Assembly: GCF_903914075.1 (NCBI RefSeq)
Contig: NZ_CAIWNQ010000001.1
Coordinates: forward strand, 558,001-622,000
DNA length: 64,000 bases
From: Ruegeria sp. THAF57
GTDB taxonomy: Bacteria > Pseudomonadota > Alphaproteobacteria > Rhodobacterales > Rhodobacteraceae
Reading direction: 5' to 3'
The translations under genes were made by a program, and so were the position numbers. This document shows, piece after piece, positions 8,817 through 17,138 of this stretch (position 1 is the first letter of the stretch; every line of letters starts with the position of its first letter). The notes below the pieces were generated by a model. That model saw nothing but the letters and a program-made list of their open reading frames with translations. It did not search any database and was not told where the DNA came from.

Positions 8817-10151
8817 CTAGCCTGCCAAAGAGCGGGCGAGGCGGTTTTGGGTTTCGATAGTTCTGGGCAGGTCGAGCGTTGTGATCTGCCCGTCACGCAC
8901 GATCTGGCGGCCTTCAACAAACAGGTGCTTGACCTTCATCGGCCCCGCCAGCAGCAAGGCTGCCGGGTCCCAACTGCCGGCGCTTTCGATGCCGCGCGTA
9001 TCCCAGATGGCAATATCGGCGCGTTTGCCGGGCTCTAACCGTCCGCAATCAGGGCGGTTCAGCACATCTGCGCCGCCTCGGGTTGCGATTTCCAGTGCCT
9101 CGCGCGAAGACATTGCATCTGCTCCGTTAGCGACCCGTTGCAGCAACATGGCCTGCCGTGCCTCAAGGACCAAACTTCCATTATCATTGCTGGCGGACCC
9201 ATCCGCGCCGAGCCCGACTGGTACGCCGCGATCTCGCATGGCGCGCACTGGTGCGATGCCGGACCCAAGGCGGCAATTCGAACAAGGGCAATGAGCCACC
9301 CCGGTTTGTGTGCGGGCAAACAGGTCGATCTCAGCCCCGTCCAGCTTGACGCAGTGGGCGTGCCAGACATCAGATCCGGTCCAGCCCAATTCTTCGGCAT
9401 ATTGCCCCGGACGGCAGCCAAACTGCGCCTGCGAATAAGCGATATCCTCGTCGTTCTCAGCCAAATGTGTATGAAGCATTACACCCTTGTCGCGGGCCAG
9501 AACCGCGGAGTCCCGCATAAGGTCGCGACTGACCGAGAAAGGTGAACAGGGTGCTAGCCCCACCCGGCACATGGCTCCGTCAGAAGGGTCGTGGAATGTA
9601 TCAACCACGCGGATCATGTCCTCGAGAATGGCGGGTTCGGCTTCGACCAGAGAATCCGGCGGAAGGCCACCATCGCTTTCACCTATGCTCATCGCGCCGC
9701 GTGTGGGATGAAACCGCATACCGACCTCAGCCGCCGCAGCAATGGTGTCGTCCAGCTTGGCGCCGTTCGGATACAGGTACAGGTGATCTGAGCTCAGGGT
9801 GCATCCCGACAGGGCAAGCTCTGCCAGTCCAATCTGTGCTGAGACAAACATCTCTTCCGGTCCGAACCGGGACCAGATTGGATAGAGCGTTTTCAACCAG
9901 CCGAACAACAGCGCATCCTGCCCCCCCGGAACAGCGCGCGTCAGGGTTTGATACAGGTGGTGATGCGTGTTCACCAGTCCGGGGGTCACAACGCAACCCG
10001 AAGCATCGTGGATATCGCCGCCCGTCTGCAACGCATGCCCGACCTGGGCAATCTGGCCGTCACGGATCAGGATATCCGCGCCCGAAAGCTCTTGGCGCGT
10101 GTCATCCATTGTCAGGATTGTGTCGGCATTTTTGATAAGGATTTCGGTCAT
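8817..10151 (-). CDS. 8-oxoguanine deaminase (AtzB-like amidohydrolase)
   Basis: A 444-residue zinc amidohydrolase related to P. aeruginosa 8-oxoguanine deaminase and to hydroxyatrazine ethylaminohydrolase. Motifs: NTHHHLYQT (metal) near residue 62, SDHLYLYPNG, HTHLAENDEDIAYS, HCPCSNCRLGSG and GLGADGSASNDNGSL. The last two are typical of the 8-oxoguanine branch. I chose the Met at 10151 because AAGGAGGGCGAA lies directly upstream. It would remove or salvage oxidised guanine to urate. The exact substrate is an inference; hydroxylated triazines are the alternative. Confidence 0.82.
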   Translation of the reverse strand: MTEILIKNADTILTMDDTRQELSGADILIRDGQIAQVGHALQTGGDIHDASGCVVTPGLVNTHHHLYQTLTRAVPGGQDALLFGWLKTLYPIWSRFGPEEMFVSAQIGLAELALSGCTLSSDHLYLYPNGAKLDDTIAAAAEVGMRFHPTRGAMSIGESDGGLPPDSLVEAEPAILEDMIRVVDTFHDPSDGAMCRVGLAPCSPFSVSRDLMRDSAVLARDKGVMLHTHLAENDEDIAYSQAQFGCRPGQYAEELGWTGSDVWHAHCVKLDGAEIDLFARTQTGVAHCPCSNCRLGSGIAPVRAMRDRGVPVGLGADGSASNDNGSLVLEARQAMLLQRVANGADAMSSREALEIATRGGADVLNRPDCGRLEPGKRADIAIWDTRGIESAGSWDPAALLLAGPMKVKHLFVEGRQIVRDGQITTLDLPRTIETQNRLARSLAG

Positions 10152-10266
10152 TTCGCCCTCCTTGCACAAGCCCGTTTCATGCATGGAGTGCGAAGGCTGG
10201 CGGAAAACGGGCATAAGAACCAGCCGGACAGAACTTACCCGACCGGCCCCACCACGGCAACAGGTT

Positions 10267-11058
10267 TCAATAGTTGCGCAGGATTTTCAAAGCTGCGGCG
10301 TGGACATCCGCGTTTGCCGCGGCCAGTGCCCGCCCACCATTATGGGCAGCGCCGCCTTGCCAGTCGGTGACGATACCGCCTGCGGCCTGGATCACCGCAA
10401 TTGGGGCTTGGATGTCATAAGCGTTCAGACCCGCCTCGATCACCAGGTCAACCTGACCGGCGGCCAGCAAGGCGTAAGCGTAGCAATCCATGCCGTACCG
10501 GGTCAGTCGTACGTGCTGTGCGACAGCCTCGAACCCTGCACGATCATGCAAAGATCCGACTTCGGGGAACGTCGTGAACAGGATCGCCTCATCCAACGTG
10601 CGTGTCGACCGTGTGCTGAGCTGCATCGTCCCAGTCGGCCCGACCGCCTGAGCGACATCTGCGGAACCCAAAAACCTTTCTCCGATATAGGGCTGATCAA
10701 TAACGCCCATTATCGGGCCGTCCTGACCGCTCAACGCGATCAGAACACCCCATGTCGGCGTGCCGCTGATGAACCCCCGCGTACCGTCGATCGGGTCCAG
10801 AACCCACGTACGACCTGTGTTGCCTTGGACCTGTCCGAATTCCTCGCCGAAAATGCCGTCATCGGGCCGGTGACGGGCAAGAACTTCGCGCATGGCTTTT
10901 TCAGCCTCGCGGTCGGCAATGGTGACGGGATCGAACCCACCAGACAGTTTATTGGATGTTTCCAGGTTGGATTGCCTGAAATAAGGAAGAATAGCCCCGC
11001 GCGCGGCGTCGGCCATTTCTTCAGCGACTTCCAAGTCATTCAGCGAAGTATTTTGCAT
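10267..11058 (-). CDS. hisN: Histidinol-phosphatase, inositol monophosphatase family
   Basis: A 263-residue Mg2+-dependent phosphatase. It carries the two IMPase signatures: GEEFG followed by WVLDPIDGTRGF near residue 80-95, and the C-terminal AYDIQAPIAVIQAAGG. The RGF after DPIDGT and the text YGMDCYAYALLAAGQ are typical of the HisN group that dephosphorylates histidinol phosphate in alphaproteobacteria and actinobacteria. It stands apart from other his genes, so the assignment rests on family resemblance; a general inositol or sugar phosphatase is possible. An XRE regulator gene lies 44 bases upstream on the same strand. Confidence 0.8.
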   Translation of the reverse strand: MQNTSLNDLEVAEEMADAARGAILPYFRQSNLETSNKLSGGFDPVTIADREAEKAMREVLARHRPDDGIFGEEFGQVQGNTGRTWVLDPIDGTRGFISGTPTWGVLIALSGQDGPIMGVIDQPYIGERFLGSADVAQAVGPTGTMQLSTRSTRTLDEAILFTTFPEVGSLHDRAGFEAVAQHVRLTRYGMDCYAYALLAAGQVDLVIEAGLNAYDIQAPIAVIQAAGGIVTDWQGGAAHNGGRALAAANADVHAAALKILRNY

Positions 11059-11102
11059 GCGCTACCCGTGCGGCCCGCACGCACCGAAGTCAACCCGGCA
11101 AT

Positions 11103-11474
11103 TTACGCGACATCGCTTAGGACACGCGCCAGTTCGAACAAACGGCGGCGCTGATTTTCGGGGATCGCGTAATAGGACCGGACCAGATCCAGCGCTTCCT
11201 TGTCGCCCATCAGATCGGCAGGAACAGATTTCTTGCCGGCTGTATCTTTCTCAGTCTCTTCCAGACCTTCAAAGAAAAAGCTGACTGGAACATCCAATGC
11301 TTCGGCAATATCCCACAGGCGAGAGGCGCTGATCCGATTGGCGCCGGTCTCGTATTTTTGGATCTGTTGAAACTTAATACCAACCTGCTGCGCCAGCTGC
11401 TGCTGGGTCATGCCTATCAGCCAGCGGCGATGCCGGACGCGTTTGCCCACATGGACATCGACGTGATGAGTCAT
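11103..11474 (-). CDS. XRE-family transcriptional regulator
   Basis: A 123-residue DNA-binding protein. A helix-turn-helix of the Cro/CI type covers residues about 10-65 (MTQQQLAQQVGIKFQQIQKY, then TGANRISASRLWDIAEALDV). A charged C-terminal tail has no recognised effector domain. Related short regulators with the VPVSFFFEG phrase are widespread in Rhodobacterales; their targets are mostly unknown. A purine-rich ribosome site AGGAGAGGAG lies upstream of the ATG. The long leader on its 5' side suggests its own promoter. Confidence 0.85.
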   Translation of the reverse strand: MTHHVDVHVGKRVRHRRWLIGMTQQQLAQQVGIKFQQIQKYETGANRISASRLWDIAEALDVPVSFFFEGLEETEKDTAGKKSVPADLMGDKEALDLVRSYYAIPENQRRRLFELARVLSDVA

Positions 11475-11759
11475 TGGTATTCTCCTCTCCTACACACACA
11501 ACCACAGGGAGCGCGCGACCGCTTTCACTGCCGCATCACTAGTGAGCTGTGCTTAACCACTCCCTAATTTGGATCATGCCCCCAAATCAGCACCATAGCG
11601 CAATATTGCTTCTTTTGGTTATTTTTTCAAGAAGGTTGAATCTTCGTCCGGTAACAAAGGTTTATGGTTGTACGTACCAGCCAAAGCCTGCACGTGTACT
11701 TATTACAAATTATGTTCAATTTTGAGATTTCCGCCCCAATTGTCTCGTGGGGTAAACGA
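11475..11759. other. Divergent intergenic region
   Basis: About 285 bases between the XRE gene and the promoter of the quinone oxidoreductase. I see no gene in it. It is more AT-rich than its surroundings from about 11560 and holds two small symmetric sequences: ATTTGG and CCAAAT arms 9 bases apart at 11567-11587, and the palindrome GCAATATTGC at 11600-11609. Either could be an operator for the XRE protein; nothing in the sequence proves it. Confidence 0.4.
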
Positions 11760-11788
11760 TTGACATTCGCAGGCCAAAACGAATCTAT
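11760..11788 (+). promoter_or_regulatory. Sigma-70-type promoter
   Basis: A consensus -35 box TTGACA at 11760-11765 is followed after 17 bases by ATCTAT at 11783-11788. Transcription would start about 18 bases before the ATG of the quinone oxidoreductase, giving a short leader that contains only the ribosome site. Confidence 0.65.
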
Positions 11789-11812
11789 GCACATAAAATA
11801 CGGAGCGTGATC

Positions 11813-12769
11813 ATGCTGGCCTATCGAATTCAATCCAAAGGGGCTGAGGCCCAACTTTGCAACATGCCCCAGCCCGAACCCGGCCCCGGCGAAATACGCA
11901 TCCGGATCAAGGCCTGTGGTTTGAATTTTGCCGACCTTCTGATGCAGAAAGGCACGTATCAGGACACACCTGATGCGCCGTTTACTCAGGGCATGGAAGT
12001 CGCAGGAGTCGTGGATTCATTGGGCGCAGACGTCACGCATCTATGCCCCGGAGATCGCGTGGCGGTGTATTCCGGCCAAGGCGGACTGGCTGAGTTTGGT
12101 GTTTTCGACGCCGCCCGCGCGATTTCTTTGCCCGACTCGATGAGCTTTGAAGACGCAGCGGCGATCCAGATTGCCTACGGCACAAGCCATATCGCGCTGG
12201 ACCATCGCGCGCGCCTTCAGCCCGGTGAAACGCTGTTGGTCACCGGTGCGGCTGGGGGCGTGGGTCTGACGGCTGTCGAGATCGGTAAACTGATGGGGGC
12301 GACGGTCATCGCGCAGGCGCGCGGCGCCGACAAGCTTGAAGTGGCCCGGGCCGCTGGCGCTGACCATCTGATCGACGCATCGGAAGACCTGCGCGAGAGG
12401 GTTCGGGAATTGGGCGGGGCAGACGTTGTTTACGACGCGATTGGCGGAGAGGTTTTCAAAGCGGCGTTTCGCGCGACAAACCCCGAAGGCCGCCTGCTTC
12501 CGATCGGTTTCGCCGGTGGGGATGTTCCCCAAATCCCCGCAAACCACCTGCTGGTCAAAAACCTGACCGTGATCGGCTTCTACATTGGCGGATACCTGAA
12601 ATTCCGCCCCCAGATCGTTCAGGACAGCTTTGACACTTTGTTTCGGTGGCATACCGAAGGCCGGATCAAGCCCCACATCAGCCACACCCTGCCTCTGACC
12701 GAGGTCGAAAAAGGGTTGCAGCTTTTGCGGGACCGCACCGCGACAGGCAAAGTCGTGATAACCCCCTAG
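11813..12769 (+). CDS. NADPH:quinone oxidoreductase family protein (MDR)
   Basis: A 318-residue medium-chain dehydrogenase/reductase without the structural zinc cysteines, of the QOR branch. The N-terminal GroES-like fold contains KACGLNFADLLMQKG, and the Rossmann motif is LLVTGAAGGVGLTAVEIGK near residue 140. It probably reduces quinones or other electrophilic carbonyl compounds with NADPH. The ATG at 11813 is preferred to the GTG at 11807 because CGGAG ends about 7 bases before it. The stop codon is interlocked with that of the convergent LysR gene in one CTAG. Confidence 0.85.
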   Translation: MLAYRIQSKGAEAQLCNMPQPEPGPGEIRIRIKACGLNFADLLMQKGTYQDTPDAPFTQGMEVAGVVDSLGADVTHLCPGDRVAVYSGQGGLAEFGVFDAARAISLPDSMSFEDAAAIQIAYGTSHIALDHRARLQPGETLLVTGAAGGVGLTAVEIGKLMGATVIAQARGADKLEVARAAGADHLIDASEDLRERVRELGGADVVYDAIGGEVFKAAFRATNPEGRLLPIGFAGGDVPQIPANHLLVKNLTVIGFYIGGYLKFRPQIVQDSFDTLFRWHTEGRIKPHISHTLPLTEVEKGLQLLRDRTATGKVVITP

Positions 12770-13647
12770 CCCACTACGGCCTTCAACTGCGTCCCGCCAA
12801 CCAGACGGAAATTCTGCCGAACCAAAGAGGCCAATGCCTCAACAACCGCGCCGCGACCGGCTTCACCGCCGTAGAGGTTGATCATGTGCGCCGGGAGTTC
12901 CGGCAAAACACCCCCGTCGTCTATTTGCGCAAGATGCGCCGCTTCGGTTCCGTCCAGCATCGCATGAACGGCCAGATCCGCGCTGACCGTCGCTTCGATC
13001 GTGCGGTCGTTTTCGGTTTCGACTGACAGCTCCCACGGGATTTCTGCCTCGTCCAAGGCTGCGATCACCTGCGGGCGGAACAAACACCGACGACCAAGCG
13101 CCAAGGGTAAGGGGCGTTTGCGCCAGGCAGAGCCGCCGGGGGCCCCAATCCAACGCAGCGGAAGCTCGGCAATTGTTTCGGCCCCATCGCCGACAGACGC
13201 TTCTGTTGTCAGGATTAGGTCGCACTCTCCCTTTTTGTACATATCCTTCAGTTGCAGCGAATAGGACGACACCAACTGAACACGCACGCGCGGGAAATCG
13301 GCATTGAAGCGTTGCAGTACCCGAGGGATAGCCGGGTAGACGATGTCATGGGGCACACCCAAAACAACCTCTCCTTCAAAGGCCTGATCCGTGAGCTTTG
13401 AAATCACCTCATCATTCAGGGCGATCATACGACGGGCATAGGCCAGCAACTGTTCTCCAGACGCGGTCAACGCGATCGTCCTGCCGCTGCGGTCCAGCAG
13501 TTCAAGGCCCAACAGTTCCTCCAGACGTTTTAACTGCATGGAAACGGCGGATTGCGTCAGATGCAAAAACCCTGCCGCCCGCGTCACACCGCCCTGATCG
13601 GCAACCGCCACGAATGAGCGCAACGTGGTGATGTCCAGATTTCGCAT
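12766..13647 (-). CDS. LysR-family transcriptional regulator
   Basis: A 293-residue regulator. The winged HTH is at the N-terminus (LRSFVAVADQGGVTRAAGFL, then SAVSMQLKRLEELLG), followed by a ligand-binding domain from about residue 90. The inducer is unknown. The ATG at 13647 is chosen over a GTG two codons upstream because AAGGA lies 9 bases before it. It converges with the quinone oxidoreductase and shares the CTAG stop. On its other side it is divergent from the DUF1127 gene, a possible but unproven target. Confidence 0.88.
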   Translation of the reverse strand: MRNLDITTLRSFVAVADQGGVTRAAGFLHLTQSAVSMQLKRLEELLGLELLDRSGRTIALTASGEQLLAYARRMIALNDEVISKLTDQAFEGEVVLGVPHDIVYPAIPRVLQRFNADFPRVRVQLVSSYSLQLKDMYKKGECDLILTTEASVGDGAETIAELPLRWIGAPGGSAWRKRPLPLALGRRCLFRPQVIAALDEAEIPWELSVETENDRTIEATVSADLAVHAMLDGTEAAHLAQIDDGGVLPELPAHMINLYGGEAGRGAVVEALASLVRQNFRLVGGTQLKAVVG

Positions 13648-13774
13648 GTTCACGATTCCTTATGCATGGGTTCATAAATATTCATTTTTAAAATGTGTCA
13701 TATCGAGCCATATAAATCAAGGAAGTTGATAAGACAGAAGCAAACCATCGAAATTGACGGAAAGGACAAAAGCT

Positions 13775-13984
13775 ATGACCCAATTGACACTCGCTTCGAA
13801 TTGCAATCCACGCAGCCGTTTTTCAGTAACTTCTCTTTGGGACGCGCTGTCGCTCATGCGTCAACGCCGCGCCCTTGGCCAACTGGACGACCGGGCGTTA
13901 GAGGATATTGGAATCACAAGAGAACAAGCCCAATCAGAGGCAACCCGTCATATTTGGGACGCGCCGGAGTTCTGGCAAAAGTGA
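13775..13984 (+). CDS. DUF1127 small protein
   Basis: A 69-residue protein. The C-terminal half is a DUF1127 domain with the usual arginine-rich helix (MRQRRALGQLDDRALEDIG) and the WDAPEFW tail. In alphaproteobacteria, DUF1127 proteins bind RNA or affect small-RNA levels, phosphate and stress responses; that is family knowledge and not shown here. An AAGGAC ribosome site 9 bases before the ATG at 13775 decides this start over the one seven codons earlier. A terminator hairpin follows, so it is a single-gene transcript. Confidence 0.88.
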   Translation: MTQLTLASNCNPRSRFSVTSLWDALSLMRQRRALGQLDDRALEDIGITREQAQSEATRHIWDAPEFWQK

Positions 13985-14009
13985 CCATAGGATGCATCTT
14001 TTTTCGCTG

Positions 14010-14043
14010 AATGGCGGCTCGTGTCAGCAGGCCGCCATTTTTG
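14010..14043 (+). terminator. Rho-independent terminator of DUF1127 gene
   Basis: A 9-bp stem of AATGGCGGC and GCCGCCATT with a 12-base loop, followed directly by a T run. It lies 26 bases after the DUF1127 stop codon. Confidence 0.75.
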
Positions 14044-14148
14044 TAGCGTGTTTTAGCCAGTTTCCGGTGTTAAACCCTTGAAACGTAGCTCGCACTTGCC
14101 GATATTTGCGGGGAACGCGCACTGATTTCAGGGCGCAACAAGAATAAG

Positions 14149-14165
14149 TAAAGGGAGACCCTTTA
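14149..14165 (+). promoter_or_regulatory. Hairpin that hides the Bax-inhibitor ribosome site
   Basis: TAAAGGG and CCCTTTA form a perfect 7-bp stem with an AGA triloop. The stem contains the AAGGGAG Shine-Dalgarno sequence, and the ATG follows the last paired base directly. If it forms in the mRNA it would limit ribosome access, so translation could respond to temperature or to a factor that opens the stem. This is inference from sequence only. Confidence 0.5.
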
Positions 14166-14942
14166 ATGGCACAATTTGACACGATCCGGACAGCGACCGG
14201 TGCCCGCGCTGCCGAGATTGATGAGGGCCTGCGCGCCCATATGAACAAAGTCTACGGCACCATGTCCGTCGGCATGCTGATCACATTTGCTGCGGCTTGG
14301 GCGATTGCCGGTCTGGCAACGACAACCGACCCGTCGGCTGCTGCCGCTCAGCTAAGCGCCAACAAATACCTGACCTCGTTCGGTGCAACGCTTTTCGCGT
14401 CGCCCCTGAAGTGGGTCATCATGTTTGCACCGCTGGCCTTTGTTTTTGGCTTCAGCGCCGGAATCAATCGTTTGTCCGCATCGGGTGCGCAGTCGGTATT
14501 CTACCTGTTCGCCGCCGTCATGGGTGTGTCGATAAGCTGGATTTTCCTGGTCTTTACCGGTCAGTCGATCATTCAGGTCTTCCTGATCACGTCGATCGCC
14601 TTTGCCGGTCTGTCGCTATACGGCTACACCACCAAGAAAGACCTGTCCGCAATGGGCACGTTCCTGATCATGGGTGTTATCGGCCTGATCGTCGCGTCCA
14701 TCGTAAACATCTTCATCGCCTCTTCCGCGGTGGCCTTCGCAATTTCGGTGATTGGCGTTCTGATCTTTGCTGGTCTGACGGCCTATGACACGCAGAACAT
14801 CAAAACCACCTACCTGCAGATGGCGCACTCGGGCGATCAGGAATGGTTGGGTAAAGCCGCGATCATGGGCGCGCTGAGCCTCTATCTGGACTTTATCAAC
14901 ATGTTCATGTTCCTGCTGCAACTCTTCGGCAACCGGGAATAA
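14166..14942 (+). CDS. Bax inhibitor-1/YccA family membrane protein
   Basis: A 258-residue integral membrane protein with about seven hydrophobic segments from residue 35 to the end. The C-terminal part carries ITSIAFAGLSLYGYTTKKDL and AGLTAYDTQNIK, the UPF0005 signature with its conserved acidic residues. Bacterial relatives such as BsYetJ are pH-sensitive Ca2+ leak channels, and YccA modulates FtsH; which applies here is unknown. It is a monocistronic gene between two clear terminators, with a ribosome site inside a hairpin. Confidence 0.9.
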   Translation: MAQFDTIRTATGARAAEIDEGLRAHMNKVYGTMSVGMLITFAAAWAIAGLATTTDPSAAAAQLSANKYLTSFGATLFASPLKWVIMFAPLAFVFGFSAGINRLSASGAQSVFYLFAAVMGVSISWIFLVFTGQSIIQVFLITSIAFAGLSLYGYTTKKDLSAMGTFLIMGVIGLIVASIVNIFIASSAVAFAISVIGVLIFAGLTAYDTQNIKTTYLQMAHSGDQEWLGKAAIMGALSLYLDFINMFMFLLQLFGNRE

Positions 14943-14967
14943 CATACGAACAAGCTTCGGCTTTTTG

Positions 14968-14999
14968 GGGCGGGCCATTGGGTCCGCCCTTTTCTTTTG
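14968..14999 (+). terminator. Rho-independent terminator of Bax-inhibitor gene
   Basis: A 9-bp GC-rich stem, GGGCGGGCC with GGTCCGCCC including one G-U pair and an ATTG loop, is followed by TTTTCTTTT. It begins 25 bases after the stop codon. Confidence 0.85.
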
Positions 15000-15055
15000 G
15001 CCAGTGGTGCAAGATTTTCCTGTGGCGCACTGCCCCCAATTACGTCAAGCAATAC

Positions 15056-15088
15056 AAGAAAAAGCCCCCACCGATTGGTGAGGGCTTT
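15056..15088 (-). terminator. Rho-independent terminator of the lipoprotein gene
   Basis: Read on the minus strand, a 12-bp stem with one C-A mismatch (arms 15061-15072 and 15077-15088) ends in a TTTTTCTTG run. It lies 21 bases past the stop of the lipoprotein gene. Confidence 0.8.
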
Positions 15089-15109
15089 TCTGAATTAAGT
15101 GACTTGCTC

Positions 15110-15616
15110 TTAGCTACAGTTCAGAGGAACCGCGAAGCCCGAGCTGCGCTGCGACGACCCCTTGCGGAACACGTCACCTGCTGCAAGGCATCCGGTAAAC
15201 TGTTCCGCGTTCTGGCCGAACGCTGCGCCAATTTGATTATCGACCCGGGTACTGTTGTTTTCCGTGCGCAGGACGCCATAGAGCGTGCCGTTTACGCTTA
15301 CAGTGCTCAGGAACATGTTCGTGGACAGTCCGGTCAGAACAACCGAGTTTGTGTCGCTGCGCCCGCCATTATCAATGGCAACCCGCGCAACTTTCTGCGG
15401 ATCGGTCTCACCGGAAGTCACGCGGATCGGCGGCAACACGGCCAATTCTGCGGGGACGTTGGTTGCCCGAGGCAGGAAAGCCACGGCTCCGGGGACATCA
15501 GACAAGGTTCGTGGTTCACCATCGATACCCGTGAACCCGACCCCCTGACGGTTGTAAGGGTCTTCACAAGCCGCAAGGGCCAACACAGTGATTGTGGATA
15601 ACAAGATTTTTTTCAT
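15110..15616 (-). CDS. Hypothetical lipoprotein
   Basis: A 168-residue precursor with a lipoprotein signal sequence: MKKILLSTITVLALAAC, with lipidation at the Cys near residue 17. The mature part holds no domain I recognise; it is of mixed polar composition with two further cysteines (GCLAAG and the C-terminal NCS) that could form a disulfide. The Met at 15616 is preferred over codons further upstream because it starts the lipoprotein signal exactly. It has its own strong terminator. Function unknown. Confidence 0.7.
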   Translation of the reverse strand: MKKILLSTITVLALAACEDPYNRQGVGFTGIDGEPRTLSDVPGAVAFLPRATNVPAELAVLPPIRVTSGETDPQKVARVAIDNGGRSDTNSVVLTGLSTNMFLSTVSVNGTLYGVLRTENNSTRVDNQIGAAFGQNAEQFTGCLAAGDVFRKGSSQRSSGFAVPLNCS

Positions 15617-15773
15617 GACGGCCAACATTTTGGAACGAGTTGTTGAAGCGTAGTGGCAAGCCATTCAAAAAAGCAACCCATGCCCCATTCGATTGATCTG
15701 ACCGCTGATGCTTCGTTGCAACGCGTACTTTTCGATCGAGGGTCCGTTTTTTGTCTACCACCCCATTATACAG

Positions 15774-15806
15774 CAAAGAAAAAGGGGCCTGCAGCAGCAG
15801 ACCCCT
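15774..15806 (-). terminator. Rho-independent terminator of rpmG
   Basis: On the minus strand AGGGGTCTGC and GCAGGCCCCT form a 10-bp stem with a TGCT loop and one G-U pair. The T-rich run TTTTTCTTT follows. It lies 26 bases after the rpmG stop codon. Confidence 0.85.
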
Positions 15807-15832
15807 GAACTTTGTCCAAGCTGGACGGCAGA

Positions 15833-16000
15833 TTACTTAATCTTGCCTTCCTTGTACTCGACATGCTTCCGAGCGACCGGATCGTATTTACGAACAGTCA
15901 TCTTCTCGGTCATGGTGCGCGCGTTCTTCTTGGTCACGTAGAAGTGGCCCGTGCCCGCGGTCGAGTTCAGGCGGATCTTGATTGTCGTCGGCTTCGCCAT
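15833..16000 (-). CDS. rpmG: 50S ribosomal protein L33
   Basis: A 55-residue basic protein of the large ribosomal subunit. It reads [18 protein letters not shown], then [15 protein letters not shown] and ending KEGKIK. The usual zinc-binding cysteines are replaced by other residues, which makes it the Cys-minus (zinc-independent) form common in proteobacteria. Length is normal. A GGAGATAACC ribosome site precedes the ATG, and a strong terminator follows the stop. Confidence 0.95.
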   Translation of the reverse strand: MAKPTTIKIRLNSTAGTGHFYVTKKNARTMTEKMTVRKYDPVARKHVEYKEGKIK

Positions 16001-16490
16001 GGTTATCTCCTGCGTCCGAAAAGGCAGGGCCTTTCGGTTGAATTCCTATGAGCGTGCGCTTTTACGCCCTGCACCGCCCATGTCAAGCGCAATCGCACTT
16101 GATAACCAGCCTAAGCGGGATTGGCATCAGACGGACGGGTTGGTGGGCTGAAACAAGACTGAATCTGACCTGAATTAACTGCACGCAGTGCACTCCGCAG
16201 CACTTTCTGCATCAAGTCCGATGCTCCATGATCGGTACCCGCCCGAATCGCGCACTGCTCTCAGGATGTCAGATTTGGCGATCCGTTTTGCCTTAGAGGC
16301 CTCGCGAAAAGCGGCATCTCAATAAAACGATTTACGGCGAAACCCTCTAAGTTTGTGACAATCACTTAACCGTGATAACTTCCCCTCAGTTCCAAAATCG
16401 AAGAAGCCACTGAACGGCTCGTTTTCGAGGCACCAAAAAACAGGCAAGCACGAATGACAGCGGTGTTTGTAGCTTTATTTGGGGGACATT
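16001..16490. other. Long intergenic region upstream of rpmG and DUF1326 gene
   Basis: About 490 bases between divergent genes. I find no convincing coding frame, RNA gene or terminator in it. The part next to 16000 must hold the rpmG promoter, and the part near 16490 that of the DUF1326 operon. A small symmetric sequence TGCAC-GCA-GTGCA occurs near 16180. From about 16310 to 16470 the composition is more AT-rich than around it, which may mark promoter DNA or remains of an old insertion. Confidence 0.35.
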
Positions 16491-17126
16491 ATGACGGAAT
16501 GGACAATTCAGGGCGAAGAACTGGCCAATTGCAACTGCAACTTCGGGTGCCCATGCCAGTTCAGCGTGTTGCCGACACACGGCAATTGCGAGGCGGTCGT
16601 CGCGTATGACATTCAATCCGGGCATTACGGAGACACCGATCTGGCTGGGCTGCGCGCGGCAGGCGTCTACTACTGGCCGGGCCCCATCCACGAAGGCAAT
16701 GGCCAGATGCAATTGATCATCGACGAAAGCGCCTCGGCGGATCAAAGGGCTGCTTTGGAAGCCATCATGAAGGGCGAAGACACGGACGAGATGGCGACCT
16801 TCTGGTACGTCTACAGCGCGATGGCACCGAAAAAACACGAAACCCTCTACCTTCCGATTGAGCTGGATTGGTCCCGAGAAGACCGCAAGGGTTATGCAAA
16901 GGTAAAAGGTATCTTCGATCTTGAGGTGAACCCCATCCCTCATATCGTTTCCGGGCTGCCGCATCGGGCGTCCATCCAACTGCCCAACGGTTTTGAGTAT
17001 CGGCACGCTGAGTCCGCATCCGGGACAACAAAAACCACGGGTGGGGAAATCAGCCTGACCTTTGATGCGACGCACGCGCATCTGGCCCACCTCAACATCT
17101 CTGGCCACGGCGTAATCGGCGCGTGA
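16491..17126 (+). CDS. DUF1326 protein
   Basis: A 211-residue soluble protein of the DUF1326 (COG5588) family. The diagnostic cysteine cluster NCNCNFGCPCQFSVLP is near residue 14-28 and looks able to bind a metal, although no metal has been assigned as far as I know. The rest is a predicted beta-rich domain with conserved YYWPGPIHEGNG and YLPIELDWS. The ATG at 16491 follows a GGGGGA ribosome site and is preferred to the one four codons earlier. Twelve bases separate it from the DUF2182 membrane protein; the two are commonly paired. Confidence 0.85.
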   Translation: MTEWTIQGEELANCNCNFGCPCQFSVLPTHGNCEAVVAYDIQSGHYGDTDLAGLRAAGVYYWPGPIHEGNGQMQLIIDESASADQRAALEAIMKGEDTDEMATFWYVYSAMAPKKHETLYLPIELDWSREDRKGYAKVKGIFDLEVNPIPHIVSGLPHRASIQLPNGFEYRHAESASGTTKTTGGEISLTFDATHAHLAHLNISGHGVIGA

Positions 17127-17138
17127 TCCCCTGCCGAT

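Noticed and set aside
9967..11154. A 395-codon open frame on the plus strand
   Set aside because: It runs opposite both the 8-oxoguanine-type deaminase and the HisN-type gene, which have clear motifs. No ribosome site or domain supports it.
16170..16200. TGCAC-GCA-GTGCA palindrome as an operator
   Set aside because: Arms are only 5 bases and the site is far from both flanking start codons; nothing links it to a regulator.
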